Assembly (NCBI RefSeq): GCF_003933745.1 | Contig: NZ_RSEB01000009.1 | Coordinates: 1 to 64,000 of the forward strand | DNA length: 64,000 nt | Origin: Glycomyces terrestris | Lineage (GTDB): Bacteria; Actinomycetota; Actinomycetes; Mycobacteriales; Micromonosporaceae | Direction: 5' to 3' | In this document: positions 42,881-51,548 of the stretch, piece by piece | Layout of the letters: the number at the start of each line of letters is the position of its first letter | Position numbering within the stretch: the first letter of the stretch is position 1 | Position numbers and translations under genes: made by a program | Notes under the pieces: generated by a model | Databases searched by the model: none | The model's input: the letters and a program-made list of their open reading frames with translations, nothing else | What the model was told of the DNA's origin: nothing

Positions 42881-43893
42881 GCCGCCGCCCGTTCGGTGAG
42901 CGTCGCGTCCTCGGCGGTGAGGCGGCCGCGGGCGAACGCGATGAGCGCGGCACGCCGCTCGGCCTCGCCGGCGTCCGCGGTCGGGAGCGCGAACCACGGC
43001 GCGGACACCTGGACGCCGCCGTCGAGGTGCAGCGCGACGTCGGGTCCGGCGGTCGCCTCACCGGTGAACGCGCCCGAGCCCGCGTCGAGGCGCAGCGGGA
43101 TCTCGACGGCGCCGAAGCGGGCGGTCAGGTCGGCGGGCCTGGCCTCGGGCGCGGCCGGGGCGGTCACCGTGACGATCCAGGCGCCCTCGCGCTGCGTGAG
43201 CCGCCAGGTCGCCTCACCCGCGGCGTCGAGGAGGCCGGGCGGCACCGCGGCCCAGTCGATCGGGCCGGCGCCGCTCGCGAGCGGCGGCTCCGCCGCGGTG
43301 CCGCCCGCGGCGAGGGCCCAGTCCTCCCGCTTGGGGGAGAAGGCGTTCCGGAGTGCGACGCCGTAGGTCTCGGCGAGGTCGGCGAGCCGCTCCCGGAGCG
43401 CGGCCACCGGCGCGGCGAGGTCCCCGCCGGTCGGCAGCGCGCCGAGGTCGACGCCCGCGAGCGCGCGCTCGACGGCCTCCTCGTCGTCCAGGAGATGGTC
43501 GAGTGCGGCGGTGCGCCAAGCGGTCTCGGCCCGCAGGAGCCCCTGCGGGAGGGCCGGGACGGCCGCCGCGTGGGACGCGGGCCACCAGGCGGCGGCCCAG
43601 TGGAGGTGGGCGAGGTCGCGGGCCGCCGCGAGGACGGGCGAGTCCCATTCGGCCGCGGCGGTGTCGGCGCCGTCGAGGATCGCGGCTGCGGCGTCGGGGC
43701 CGTACACCTCCCACAGCCAGTCGGCGGCGAGCGCCGGGTCCCACACGTCCGCGGCCGGGTGGGCGCGGCGGTCGAGCTGGTCCCAGGCGAGCAGCGCCCC
43801 GCGGGCCTCCACCAGGGCCGTCTGCTCCGGGGCGGACGGCAAGGCGCCCACCAGGATGCGGCCGGGTTCGCGGGTGACGGGGAGCTCGGTCAT
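42877..43893 (-). CDS. Unknown protein of the CHAT operon
   Basis: A 338-residue soluble protein without recognisable domain. It begins MTELPVTREPGRILVGALPS, contains Trp-rich helices (AADVWDPALAADWLWEVYG, HLHWAAAWWPASHAAA) and a C-terminal beta-rich part (EATWRLTQREGAWIVTVTAP, ARFGAVEIPLRLDAGSG). ATG with GGAG upstream, overlapping its neighbours by four bases on both sides. Its fixed place between another unknown gene and the TPR gene suggests that it is a structural or sensing part of the same complex. Confidence 0.82.
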   Translation of the reverse strand: MTELPVTREPGRILVGALPSAPEQTALVEARGALLAWDQLDRRAHPAADVWDPALAADWLWEVYGPDAAAAILDGADTAAAEWDSPVLAAARDLAHLHWAAAWWPASHAAAVPALPQGLLRAETAWRTAALDHLLDDEEAVERALAGVDLGALPTGGDLAAPVAALRERLADLAETYGVALRNAFSPKREDWALAAGGTAAEPPLASGAGPIDWAAVPPGLLDAAGEATWRLTQREGAWIVTVTAPAAPEARPADLTARFGAVEIPLRLDAGSGAFTGEATAGPDVALHLDGGVQVSAPWFALPTADAGEAERRAALIAFARGRLTAEDATLTERAAA

Positions 43894-45143
43894 TCGGGGG
43901 CTCCCGCGCGTTCGAGGCGGCGCCGGAGGCGGTCGCGCTGGTCCATGACGACCGAGCGCAGCGACCCGTCGAGGAGGTCCCACACCTCGTCGGCCGCGGT
44001 CGGCTCGCCGCGCAGCTCGCGGCCGTGGAGGCGCGCCCACAGGCGCCGCAGGTAGGCGCGGCGGGTGCCGCGCACCTCGTCGCCGTCCTCGCGCGGGAGG
44101 CGCATGACGCGGTGCACATAGGACTCGCGTCGCCAGCGGCTGAGCAGGCGGGCGTTGGCGTCCGAGGCGGGCTCGGCCGCGTCGGCGCCGAGCCCGGCGC
44201 TGGCGTCGCGGCCCAGGGCCATCGCGACGCGGCTCGGCTCCTCGGCGAGCTGCCAGGGCGCGGCCGAGCGGCGGATCTCGCCGGTCACCAGCGACGGGAT
44301 GTCGGCCATCGCCTCGCGCTGGAACCAGGTGGTGAACGCCGCGAACAGTCGCTCCATGATGGACCGGTCGAAGGGCCTGGGCAGGTCGCGCTTCGAGGCG
44401 CGGTCGCCGAGTTCGGGAGCCGCGGGCCGGTCGCGGGCGGTGAGGCCGTAGCCGGCGGCGACGCCGACGCGGTCGAGTTCGGCGGCCTCGGCGGTCCCGA
44501 CCGCCGTGTCCGCCAGCGCCTTCCACAGGCGCGGGTCGGGGGCGGCCGCGCAGTCGGCGAGGAACGCGGCGAGCCCGGGGTCCGGTCCGGCGGCGGGCGC
44601 CTCGGGCCGGTCCGCCCACGCCTCGCGCAGCAGCCCGGCGAGTTCGGCGGTCCGCTCGGGATCGGTCAGGAAGCGCCGCAGGCCTTCCACGGAGACCTCG
44701 CCGCGTTCGGCGTGGACGTCGGCCACGGTCGCGGCCGCGATCGCGGCCGCGTCGGGGAGCGCGCCCGGGTCGCCGTGCAGGTGCGCGAGTTCGAAGCAGC
44801 GCTGGAAGTACAGGTCCTGCGGGTGGCCCTCGGTGATCCCGGCGCGGCGGCGGGCCCGCTTGACGAGCTGGAACCACGCGGCCGTCGCGGCGAGGGCCGG
44901 GCCGGCGTCGAGGATCGCCCGGCGCAGCGCGTCGACGTGCTCGATCGCGACGACGCCGCCGGAGAAGCGCGGGTTCTGGGCCGGGCGCAGCACGAGCGGG
45001 TCGAGCAGGAGCTTCACGGTGCGCGCGAGCGGCCGCCCGGAAGCGTTGCTCAAGGGCGCCACGGCGTCGCCGAGCTGGGACCAGGCGTCGGCGACGAGCA
45101 GGCCCCGCGGGACGGCCGCCGAGGCCGCGAGGCCATGGACCAT
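43890..45143 (-). CDS. Unknown protein, first gene of the CHAT operon
   Basis: A 417-residue protein of no family known to me. The N-terminal 100 residues are hydrophobic to neutral (VAIEHVDALRRAILDAGPAL); the middle is alpha-helical (EGLRRFLTDPERTAELAGLL); the last 80 residues are very basic (LLSRWRRESYVHRVMRLPRE, DQRDRLRRRLERAG), perhaps for nucleic acid or membrane phosphate binding. No transmembrane helix is clear. The ATG at 45143 lacks a good ribosome site. It diverges from the 45251 gene across a 107-bp promoter gap. Confidence 0.8.
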   Translation of the reverse strand: MVHGLAASAAVPRGLLVADAWSQLGDAVAPLSNASGRPLARTVKLLLDPLVLRPAQNPRFSGGVVAIEHVDALRRAILDAGPALAATAAWFQLVKRARRRAGITEGHPQDLYFQRCFELAHLHGDPGALPDAAAIAAATVADVHAERGEVSVEGLRRFLTDPERTAELAGLLREAWADRPEAPAAGPDPGLAAFLADCAAAPDPRLWKALADTAVGTAEAAELDRVGVAAGYGLTARDRPAAPELGDRASKRDLPRPFDRSIMERLFAAFTTWFQREAMADIPSLVTGEIRRSAAPWQLAEEPSRVAMALGRDASAGLGADAAEPASDANARLLSRWRRESYVHRVMRLPREDGDEVRGTRRAYLRRLWARLHGRELRGEPTAADEVWDLLDGSLRSVVMDQRDRLRRRLERAGAPE

Positions 45144-45178
45144 GCCGCGAATTCTAGTCGGGCCGGTCGAACCGCGGG

Positions 45179-45196
45179 GAAACCTGTGATCGGTAG
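45179..45196 (+). promoter_or_regulatory. Shared upstream element, copy 1
   Basis: GAAACCTGTGATCGGTAG, ending 54 bases before the start at 45251. A copy with one mismatch lies at 46568-46585, ending 55 bases before the next gene. The matching distance suggests a common promoter or activator site. Confidence 0.5.
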
Positions 45197-45250
45197 GGGC
45201 CCGCGCGGGGCGACGCTGAGGGCGTCGACCACCCCAGGAAGGAGGCCCCG

Positions 45251-46498
45251 GTGTTCCACGACTTCCGCCCGGCGGGCCCGCTCCCGGCGCACACCGCGCC
45301 GGTCCGGTCCCCGTACGGCACGCCGGACCGCCCGCTCACGCCGAAGCCGCGCCGCGGCGGCCTCGGCCTCCTCCCCGGCATGCTCCTCATGTCCGTGGGC
45401 ATCGGCGCCACCGCGATCATCGGCGAGCACCTCACCGCGCCCGCGCCGGACGTCATGCTCCGCACCGGCATCGCGTTCTCCGCGGACGGGCTCGTGCTCG
45501 TTCCCTACGACCGCAACGGCCCCGGCGGCCTCATCGCCGAGGCCGTGGGCGACGCGCACGCCGCCCGCCTCGCCGCCGTCGACCTCGCCTCGGGCGAGAC
45601 GCGCTGGGACGTGCAGCTCGCCGGCGAGCTCGAATGGGACGCGGCCGCCGTCGCCGCGGGCGAGGAGTACTCCTATGTCGCCACCGAGGACGGGCTCCAG
45701 ATCCGCGACCTCGACGACGGCTCGCTCGTCACCGCGAGCGGCGCCGTGCCGGGCCTCGAAGGAGCCGGAACCGGCACGGCCGCATACGGATTCGATCCCG
45801 CCGCGGGCGTCGTCGCGCTCGACGCCGACGGCGGCCTCCACACGATCGCCCTCGACGCGCTCACCGCGGCCCCCGCCGATCCGGCCGTCGCCGAGGCGTG
45901 GACGGGCCGCCTCGTCGCCGAAGGCGCGTCCCCTCAGCTCGGCGGCACCACCTCGACCGAGGCGGCGATCGGCGAGGAAGGCACCCTGCGGATCGAGCCG
46001 ACCGCCGAGGACGCGCTCGGCGGGAGCCTCGTCCTCGAAGCCGGCGGCGACCGGCGCGCGCTCGGCACCCGCGTCTACTACGGGGCCGGGATCGTCCTCG
46101 ACCAGAGCGCGGGCGCCACGACCTGGGAGATCGACGTCGAGGAGCTCATCGAAGGCGTCCTCGAGGACCCGACCGCCGCCGTCGACCTCGCCTTCCCCGG
46201 CGGGACCGCCGCGGGCGCCGCGACCGGGCACGCGCTCATCGAGCACCGCACCGAGCCCGGCGCCGAGGACGTCGCGCTCACCGTCGTCGACCTCGCCACG
46301 GGGCAGGCCACCGCGTCGCTCACCACCGCGGACCACTTGGGCCGCAGCATGACCGCGCCGAGCGGCCACACCGTCGTCATCGCCGCCCCGGAGGACGGGG
46401 TCTTCCACAGCGACCTCGTCATCGTCGCCCCCGACGGCTCGATCGACCGCGCCGTCTTCGGCGGCCTCGACCTCCTCGGCGAGCCCGACCTCGACTGA
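45251..46498 (+). CDS. Membrane-anchored propeller-like protein of unknown function
   Basis: A 415-residue protein: cytoplasmic Pro/Arg-rich N-terminus (1-37), one membrane helix (GLLPGMLLMSVGIGATAII, about 39-58), then an extracytoplasmic domain of repeated beta-strand units such as LAAVDLASGETRWDVQLAG and LQIRDLDDGSLVTASG, the pattern of PQQ-like beta-propeller blades. It probably binds a ligand or protein outside the membrane. GTG start with AGGAAGGAGG upstream. The ectodomain resembles in style that of the Hsp70 fusion encoded 1.1 kb downstream. Confidence 0.75.
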   Translation: MFHDFRPAGPLPAHTAPVRSPYGTPDRPLTPKPRRGGLGLLPGMLLMSVGIGATAIIGEHLTAPAPDVMLRTGIAFSADGLVLVPYDRNGPGGLIAEAVGDAHAARLAAVDLASGETRWDVQLAGELEWDAAAVAAGEEYSYVATEDGLQIRDLDDGSLVTASGAVPGLEGAGTGTAAYGFDPAAGVVALDADGGLHTIALDALTAAPADPAVAEAWTGRLVAEGASPQLGGTTSTEAAIGEEGTLRIEPTAEDALGGSLVLEAGGDRRALGTRVYYGAGIVLDQSAGATTWEIDVEELIEGVLEDPTAAVDLAFPGGTAAGAATGHALIEHRTEPGAEDVALTVVDLATGQATASLTTADHLGRSMTAPSGHTVVIAAPEDGVFHSDLVIVAPDGSIDRAVFGGLDLLGEPDLD

Positions 46499-46567
46499 GC
46501 CGCACCGCCGCGGCCGCGACCGAACCGCGCCGCAACCGTCCCGCGACCGCGACCGCGGCCGCCGCCC

Positions 46568-46585
46568 GAAACCTGTGACCGGTAG
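46568..46585 (+). promoter_or_regulatory. Shared upstream element, copy 2
   Basis: GAAACCTGTGACCGGTAG, one base different from the copy at 45179-45196 and at nearly the same distance (55 bases) from the start codon of its gene. Confidence 0.5.
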
Positions 46586-46640
46586 CCGCCGGTCCGCCCC
46601 GAGACTCAAGCAGAACCCGACCCCCGAAAGGAACACCGCC

Positions 46641-47432
46641 ATGTTCAAGCTCATCAACATCACCGTCCTCGTCGCCGGCCTCGCCGCCACGGCCATGTTC
46701 GTCCTCACCGGACTCTCCGGCGACGACCCGACCGCGTGGGTGAACGGCTGGATGGCCGGCCCGATCGTCCTCGTGTCCGTCCTGCCGTTCCTCGGCATGA
46801 TGAGCCGCCTCGCCGACGGCCCCCTCCGGGAGCTGAAGGGCATGGTCGCCAAGGGCTTCGAGGGCGCGCCGCTCGCGATCGGCACCGTCGTCCAGGTCTC
46901 CCGCACCGGCCTCACCGTCAACGACCAGCCGCAGCTGGAGATCCTCTTCGACGTCGACACCCCCGACGGCCAGTCGTTCCGGGCCGTCGCCCGCAACCTC
47001 GTCGACCTCACCGAGCTCGCCGCCGTCGTCCCCGGCGCGATGCTCCCGGTCCGCTACCGGCCCGGCAGCACCGACGGCCGCGTCGTCATCGCCGTGGACG
47101 CCCCGCAGGCCGAGATGCAGGCCGCGTTCGACCGGGTCCGCCTCGCGAAGGGCCTGGTCACGCCCCGGCAGCTCCAGATCGCCGAGCAGGGCGTCGACGG
47201 CCGCGCCGTCGTCCTCGCGCTCGCCCCGACCGGCGAGATCCAGGGCGACCGGGCCGTCATGGACCTCGACCTGCGCATCACCCGCGCCGACGGCTCCGTG
47301 TTCGACCTCAAGCAGCGCAAGCCGATGGACGCGAGCGCCGTCCCCCAGGTCCAGCCCGGCATGGTCGTGCGGGTGCGGTACCTGCCCCACGACGAGTCCG
47401 AAGTGGTCATCCTGACCGCGGTCGCCCCCTGA
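46641..47432 (+). CDS. Membrane protein with paired beta-barrel-like domains, unknown function
   Basis: A 263-residue protein. Two membrane helices at about 5-25 and 36-56 (VNGWMAGPIVLVSVLPFLGM) are followed by a cytoplasmic part that holds two similar modules: GTVVQVSRTGLTVNDQPQLE...PGAMLPVRYRPGS and GRAVVLALAPTGEIQGDRAV...PGMVVRVRYLPHD. Each module ends in an identical-style PGxxxxVRYxP strand, so it is an internal duplication. The modules look like small beta-barrels of the kind seen in bacterial lipid- or signal-associated membrane proteins. ATG with GAAAGG upstream. Confidence 0.78.
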   Translation: MFKLINITVLVAGLAATAMFVLTGLSGDDPTAWVNGWMAGPIVLVSVLPFLGMMSRLADGPLRELKGMVAKGFEGAPLAIGTVVQVSRTGLTVNDQPQLEILFDVDTPDGQSFRAVARNLVDLTELAAVVPGAMLPVRYRPGSTDGRVVIAVDAPQAEMQAAFDRVRLAKGLVTPRQLQIAEQGVDGRAVVLALAPTGEIQGDRAVMDLDLRITRADGSVFDLKQRKPMDASAVPQVQPGMVVRVRYLPHDESEVVILTAVAP

Positions 47433-47439
47433 CCGCCCG

Positions 47440-47478
47440 CCCGTGCCGGACCCGCCGCGAAGACGGGTCCGGTACGGG
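47440..47478 (+). terminator. Hairpin terminator after the membrane protein gene
   Basis: CCCGTGCCGGACCCG and CGGGTCCGGTACGGG form a 15-bp stem with one G-T pair, 8 bases after the stop codon at 47432. Confidence 0.65.
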
Positions 47479-47623
47479 CGGAAACGCCCGTTCCCTGCGT
47501 CCCGACCAGTGCCACCGCACCGCCGCAGGGCGGGCCCTGTCAGGGCTCCCGGGTATCCTCGCGGGAGTCCGGCACCCCCGCCGCGCCCCATCGTGGACAC
47601 CACCCCTCCAGTGAGTAGGACCC

Positions 47624-50407
47624 GTGCACGCTCCCGTCTGGCTCGCCGTCGACCTCGGCACCACCCACACCGTCGCCGTCATCGGCCGCGGCGGGCAGGA
47701 ACCCCGGTCGCTCCTCTTCGACGGCTCCCCCCTCCTCGCCTCCGGCGTGTTCCTCGACGCCGAGGGCGGGCTCCACACCGGCCGCGACGCCCAGCGCCTC
47801 GCCGCCGCCGACCCCGGCCGGTTCGAACCGCATCCCAAGCGCCGCATCGACGACGGCACCGTCCTCCTCGGCGACCGCGAGACGCCCGTCGAGGAGCTCC
47901 TCGCCACCGGCCTGCGCCGCGTCGCCGAAGAGGCCGCCGCCTCCGGCATGCGCCCCACCGACACCGTCCTCACCTGCCCCGCCGACTGGGGCCCGGTGCG
48001 CCGCGCCCGGCTGGAGGCCGCCGCGGACCTCGCCGGGATGGGCCCGGTGCGGCTCCTGCCCGAGCCGATCGCGGCCGCCGCCTACTGCGCCGAGGTCCTC
48101 GGCCAGGAGATCCCGGTCGGCGGCACCGTCGCCATCTTCGACTTCGGCGGCGGCACCTTCGACACCGCCGTCGTCCGCCGCGACCCCGAGGGCCTGCGCA
48201 CGCTCGCGTTCGGCGGCCTCGACGACCTCGGCGGCCTCGACATCGACATGGCGCTCGCCGCCCACCTCGGCCGCGTCGTCGCCGGCCGCGACCCGGCCCT
48301 GTGGAAGCGCCTGAGCGAACCCGAGACGCCCGCCGACCTGCGCGACCGCCTCGCGTTCTGGGGCGAGGTGCGCGCCGCCAAGGAGATGCTCTCGCGCACC
48401 TCCACTGCGCCCGTCGGCCTGCCCGGCAGCGACCCGATGGGCCTGCACCTCACCCGCGACGAGCTCACCAGCCTCGCCGACCCGCTCGTCGCCCGCGCCG
48501 TGGACGAGACCCGCCGCACCGTCGAGCGCGCCGGGGTCGACCCCGCCGCGCTCAGCGCGCTCCTGCTCGTCGGCGGCTCCAGCCGCATGCCCCTGGTCGC
48601 GACCCGCCTCCACGCCCGCCTCGGCGTCGCCCCGTCCGTGCCCGAGCAGCCCGAACTCCCCGTCGCCTTCGGCGCCCTGAAGCACGCCGCGGCCGGACGC
48701 GAAACCGCCCCGCCCCCGACCACTGCGCCCCCCACCACCCCGATCGCGCACGTCACCTACGCGCCCTACCCGGTCCAGAGCCCCGCGGGAAGCCCGCCGC
48801 CGCAACCGGTCACGGGACCGCCGAGCCCGCAGGCCCCGCCGCTCGGGCCCTCGCAGCCGACCCCGGCCGGGCCATACCCGCCGCCGGCGCAGACCCCGCA
48901 CCAGGCCCCGTTCCAGCCGAATGTCCACACAGGACCATTGCCGACCGGGGGCGCGGCCGGGAAGTCGACCCGGCGCTGGGTCGCCGCCTCGATGTTCTCC
49001 ACCATCGTCACCGCCGTCGTGATCGTCCTCGTCGTCGCGATGAGCCGCGGGAACCTCACCGGCCTGTTCGAGGACCTCACCAGCGGGGACCTCGTCGACG
49101 GGCTCACCGGGAACACCGCCACCGAGGGCACCGGCCTCGAACTGGTCCACGAGCAGGCGCTCACGGCCGCCGGCGCGGGCGCCGTCGCGGTCGGCGACGG
49201 GATCGCCGTCGTCGCCGACATCGTCGACGGTCAGACCGTCGCCACCGCCTACGACGCGGCCGGCACGACACTGTGGACGCAGCAGTACGACCTGGAGCCC
49301 ACCGAGACCCACCTCATGGTCGTCGGGAGCGTCCTCGTCATCGACGCCCTCGGCTCGGCCAGCGACGAAGGCCAGAACATGCGCGCCGCCGCGGCCCTCG
49401 ACACCGGCGAGCTCCTGTGGAAGCAGCCGTGGATCGACCGCAACGACGTCGCGTTCTACGGGACCGACGTCGTAGTCGAGCAGCGCACCGGCTTCGACGA
49501 CAACGCCGTCATCCGCATCGACCTCACCACCGGCGAGCAGGTGTGGAAGAAGGGCGGGCCCGACGACCTCTTCATCATCGACGAGTACCGCATCCGCGCC
49601 GAGCGCGTCTGGAACGACGGCGCGGAGCACCCCGGCACCGCCCCGCCGAACGCGTACTCGCTCTACGACGACCTCGCCGTCGCGAACCGCATCGTGGACC
49701 TCGACCCGTACGAGGGCACCGCCGTCGTCCGCGACGCCGCCGACGGCGGCTCGATCACCTCCGGCGACCTGCCCATCGACTCCTACCAGTGGACCGCGTT
49801 CGACGGCCTGGCCGTCGGCAAGGTCAGCGACGAGGCCTCCCCGGGCCGCGCCGTGCTCGCCGGGTACTCCCTCGACGACCTCGGCGAGGCCTGGCGCCTC
49901 GAGTTCGCCGCCGGCGACGCGATCGTCCAGGTGAAGCCCTGCGGGCAGCACCTCGTCTGCGCCGCGGTCGAGAACACCACGGCCGAGAAGTACGAGACCG
50001 TCGCCGTCGACACCCAGACCGGGCAGCAGGCGTGGGCGCTGCCGTCGAACGACTGGTCCGACGACGAGCAGTGGTACGCCACCGCCACCGGCATCGTCCA
50101 CGGCAGCCAGACGTTCGACACCGTCGACGACGCCCGCGTCGTGGACTTCGAAGGGAAGGACAGCGGTGAGCGGTACGACTCGATCGGCGCGATCCGCAGC
50201 GGCCGCGCCGTCGTCCAGCAGGTCGGCGTCAGCATCGGCGCCACCGACTGGGAGGTGTTCGTCCTCGACGTCGCCACCGGCCACCGCACCCCGGTCCAGT
50301 CCACCGGCGCCGAACTCCCGAACCACGTGGCGGTCGGCGGCGACCTCGTCGCCGTCCACACCGGCGACGGCCGGGCCCTCGTCCTCGCCGCCTCCGGGCT
50401 GGAGTGA
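47624..50407 (+). CDS. Hsp70-like ATPase fused through a membrane helix to a PQQ-type beta-propeller
   Basis: A 927-residue protein with an unusual build. Residues 1-350: actin/Hsp70 ATPase with phosphate-1 VDLGTTHTVAVIG (9-21), phosphate-2 IFDFGGGTFDTAVV (about 167-180), and adenosine motif LLLVGGSSRMPLVA (about 310). No classical substrate-binding domain follows; instead there is a Pro/Gln/Thr-rich linker (about 360-445), one membrane helix (STIVTAVVIVLVVAM, about 460), and an extracytoplasmic domain with propeller repeats (TGELLWKQPWIDRN, TTGEQVWKKGG, TGQQAWALPS). The ATPase should lie inside and the propeller outside, giving a candidate transmembrane sensor. GTG at 47624 with GTAGGAC upstream. 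Confidence 0.88.
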   Translation: MHAPVWLAVDLGTTHTVAVIGRGGQEPRSLLFDGSPLLASGVFLDAEGGLHTGRDAQRLAAADPGRFEPHPKRRIDDGTVLLGDRETPVEELLATGLRRVAEEAAASGMRPTDTVLTCPADWGPVRRARLEAAADLAGMGPVRLLPEPIAAAAYCAEVLGQEIPVGGTVAIFDFGGGTFDTAVVRRDPEGLRTLAFGGLDDLGGLDIDMALAAHLGRVVAGRDPALWKRLSEPETPADLRDRLAFWGEVRAAKEMLSRTSTAPVGLPGSDPMGLHLTRDELTSLADPLVARAVDETRRTVERAGVDPAALSALLLVGGSSRMPLVATRLHARLGVAPSVPEQPELPVAFGALKHAAAGRETAPPPTTAPPTTPIAHVTYAPYPVQSPAGSPPPQPVTGPPSPQAPPLGPSQPTPAGPYPPPAQTPHQAPFQPNVHTGPLPTGGAAGKSTRRWVAASMFSTIVTAVVIVLVVAMSRGNLTGLFEDLTSGDLVDGLTGNTATEGTGLELVHEQALTAAGAGAVAVGDGIAVVADIVDGQTVATAYDAAGTTLWTQQYDLEPTETHLMVVGSVLVIDALGSASDEGQNMRAAAALDTGELLWKQPWIDRNDVAFYGTDVVVEQRTGFDDNAVIRIDLTTGEQVWKKGGPDDLFIIDEYRIRAERVWNDGAEHPGTAPPNAYSLYDDLAVANRIVDLDPYEGTAVVRDAADGGSITSGDLPIDSYQWTAFDGLAVGKVSDEASPGRAVLAGYSLDDLGEAWRLEFAAGDAIVQVKPCGQHLVCAAVENTTAEKYETVAVDTQTGQQAWALPSNDWSDDEQWYATATGIVHGSQTFDTVDDARVVDFEGKDSGERYDSIGAIRSGRAVVQQVGVSIGATDWEVFVLDVATGHRTPVQSTGAELPNHVAVGGDLVAVHTGDGRALVLAASGLE

Positions 50408-50492
50408 TCACGCTCCGCGCCGCGAGGCGGCCGGCTTCGGTCGGCGCGGTGATCACGCTCCGCGCCGCGAACCCGCCGCGAGGCGGCCGGCT
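50404..50492. repeat. Direct repeat block behind the Hsp70 fusion gene
   Basis: A 22-base unit beginning GTGATCACGCTCCGCGCCGC occurs at 50404-50425 and 50449-50470; a second element CGCGAGGCGGCCGGCT occurs at 50421-50436 and 50477-50492. So a block of about 33 bases is duplicated, the second copy with a 7-base insertion. The first copy overlaps the stop codon of the Hsp70 fusion. GTGATCAC is itself a palindrome. Confidence 0.7.
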
Positions 50493-50529
50493 CGGCGGCG
50501 CGCGGACGTGCCGGGCGCGAAACGCCGCA

Positions 50530-50569
50530 GCGGCGGCTTCCCGGGTCCGCCGACCCGGGAAACCGCCGC
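50530..50569. terminator. Convergent terminator hairpin
   Basis: 18-bp arms GCGGCGGCTTCCCGGGTC and GACCCGGGAAACCGCCGC with one G-T pair around a 4-base loop, between the converging genes that end at 50407 and 50599. Confidence 0.75.
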
Positions 50570-50598
50570 CCCCTCTACAGAATCGAGACCAGGCGTCC

Positions 50599-51531
50599 TT
50601 AAGGGACGGTGTATCCGGCGGTGCGGAGCAGCTCGTACCACTCCGGGCGCGTGAGCGGCACGTCCGAGCCCTGCGCGGAGCCGGTGATCCGCTCGATGTC
50701 GGTGGTGCCGATGACGACCTGCATCCGCGCCGGGTGGCGGGTGATCCAGGCGACGGCGATCGCGATCGGCGGCACGTCGTACTTCTTCGCGAGCCGGTCG
50801 ACCACGGCGTTCAGCTCGGGGTAGCGGTCCGAGCCGAGGAACGGGCCGGTGAAGAACCCGGCCTGGAACGGCGACCACGCCTGGACGGTGATGTCGTGGA
50901 GGCGGCAGTAGTCGACGATGCCGTCGTCGCGGGCGATCGACTGGTCGAGGTCCTGCATGTTCGCGGCGATGCCCTGCGCGATGAGCGGCGCGTGCGTGAT
51001 CGACAGCTGCACCTGGTTCGCGACGATCGGCTGGTTCACGTACTTGCGCAGCAGCTCCATCTGGCCCGCGGTGTGGTTCGAGACGCCGAACGCGCGGACC
51101 TTCCCGGCCGCGGACAGGTCGTCGAAGGCGCGGGCGACCTCCTCGGGCTCCACGAGCGCGTCGGGCCGGTGGAGCAGCAGGATGTCGATGTAGTCGCTCT
51201 CCAGCGCCGCCAGGGACTCGTCCACGGACTCGACGATGTGCTCGTACGAGAAGTCGAAGTACGGGCCGGGGTGCATGATCCCGGTCTTGGTCTGGATGAC
51301 CAGGCGCTCGCGCTCGGACGGCGTGAGGCGCATGGCCTCGGCGAAGCGGCGCTCGCAGCCGTGCCGGCCGCTGCCGTACAGGTCGGCGTGGTCCACGAAG
51401 GTGATCCCGGCGTCGAGGGCCGCGCCGACGATCGCGCGTACCTCCTCGTCGGTCTTCTCCTGGATGCGCATGAGGCCGAGCACCACGTTCGGAGCGGTGA
51501 TGTCGGTGCCGGGCATGGTGAAGGTCTTCAT
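50599..51531 (-). CDS. Aldo/keto reductase (YdhF-like)
   Basis: A 310-residue AKR. GITFVDHADLYGSGRHGCER holds the catalytic Asp and Tyr, VIQTKTGI the Lys, and IDILLLHRPDALVEPEEVA the His; the C-terminal VVIGTTDIERI binds the NADPH phosphate. The LGLMRIQEKTDEEV start and LLLHRPDAL place it in the YdhF-type family. It reduces aldehydes or ketones with NADPH. ATG at 51531 follows GAGGAC. Second gene of a pair with another AKR 17 bases upstream, both divergent from a LysR gene. Confidence 0.9.
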   Translation of the reverse strand: MKTFTMPGTDITAPNVVLGLMRIQEKTDEEVRAIVGAALDAGITFVDHADLYGSGRHGCERRFAEAMRLTPSERERLVIQTKTGIMHPGPYFDFSYEHIVESVDESLAALESDYIDILLLHRPDALVEPEEVARAFDDLSAAGKVRAFGVSNHTAGQMELLRKYVNQPIVANQVQLSITHAPLIAQGIAANMQDLDQSIARDDGIVDYCRLHDITVQAWSPFQAGFFTGPFLGSDRYPELNAVVDRLAKKYDVPPIAIAVAWITRHPARMQVVIGTTDIERITGSAQGSDVPLTRPEWYELLRTAGYTVP

Positions 51532-51548
51532 CGGTGTCCTCTTCGGAG

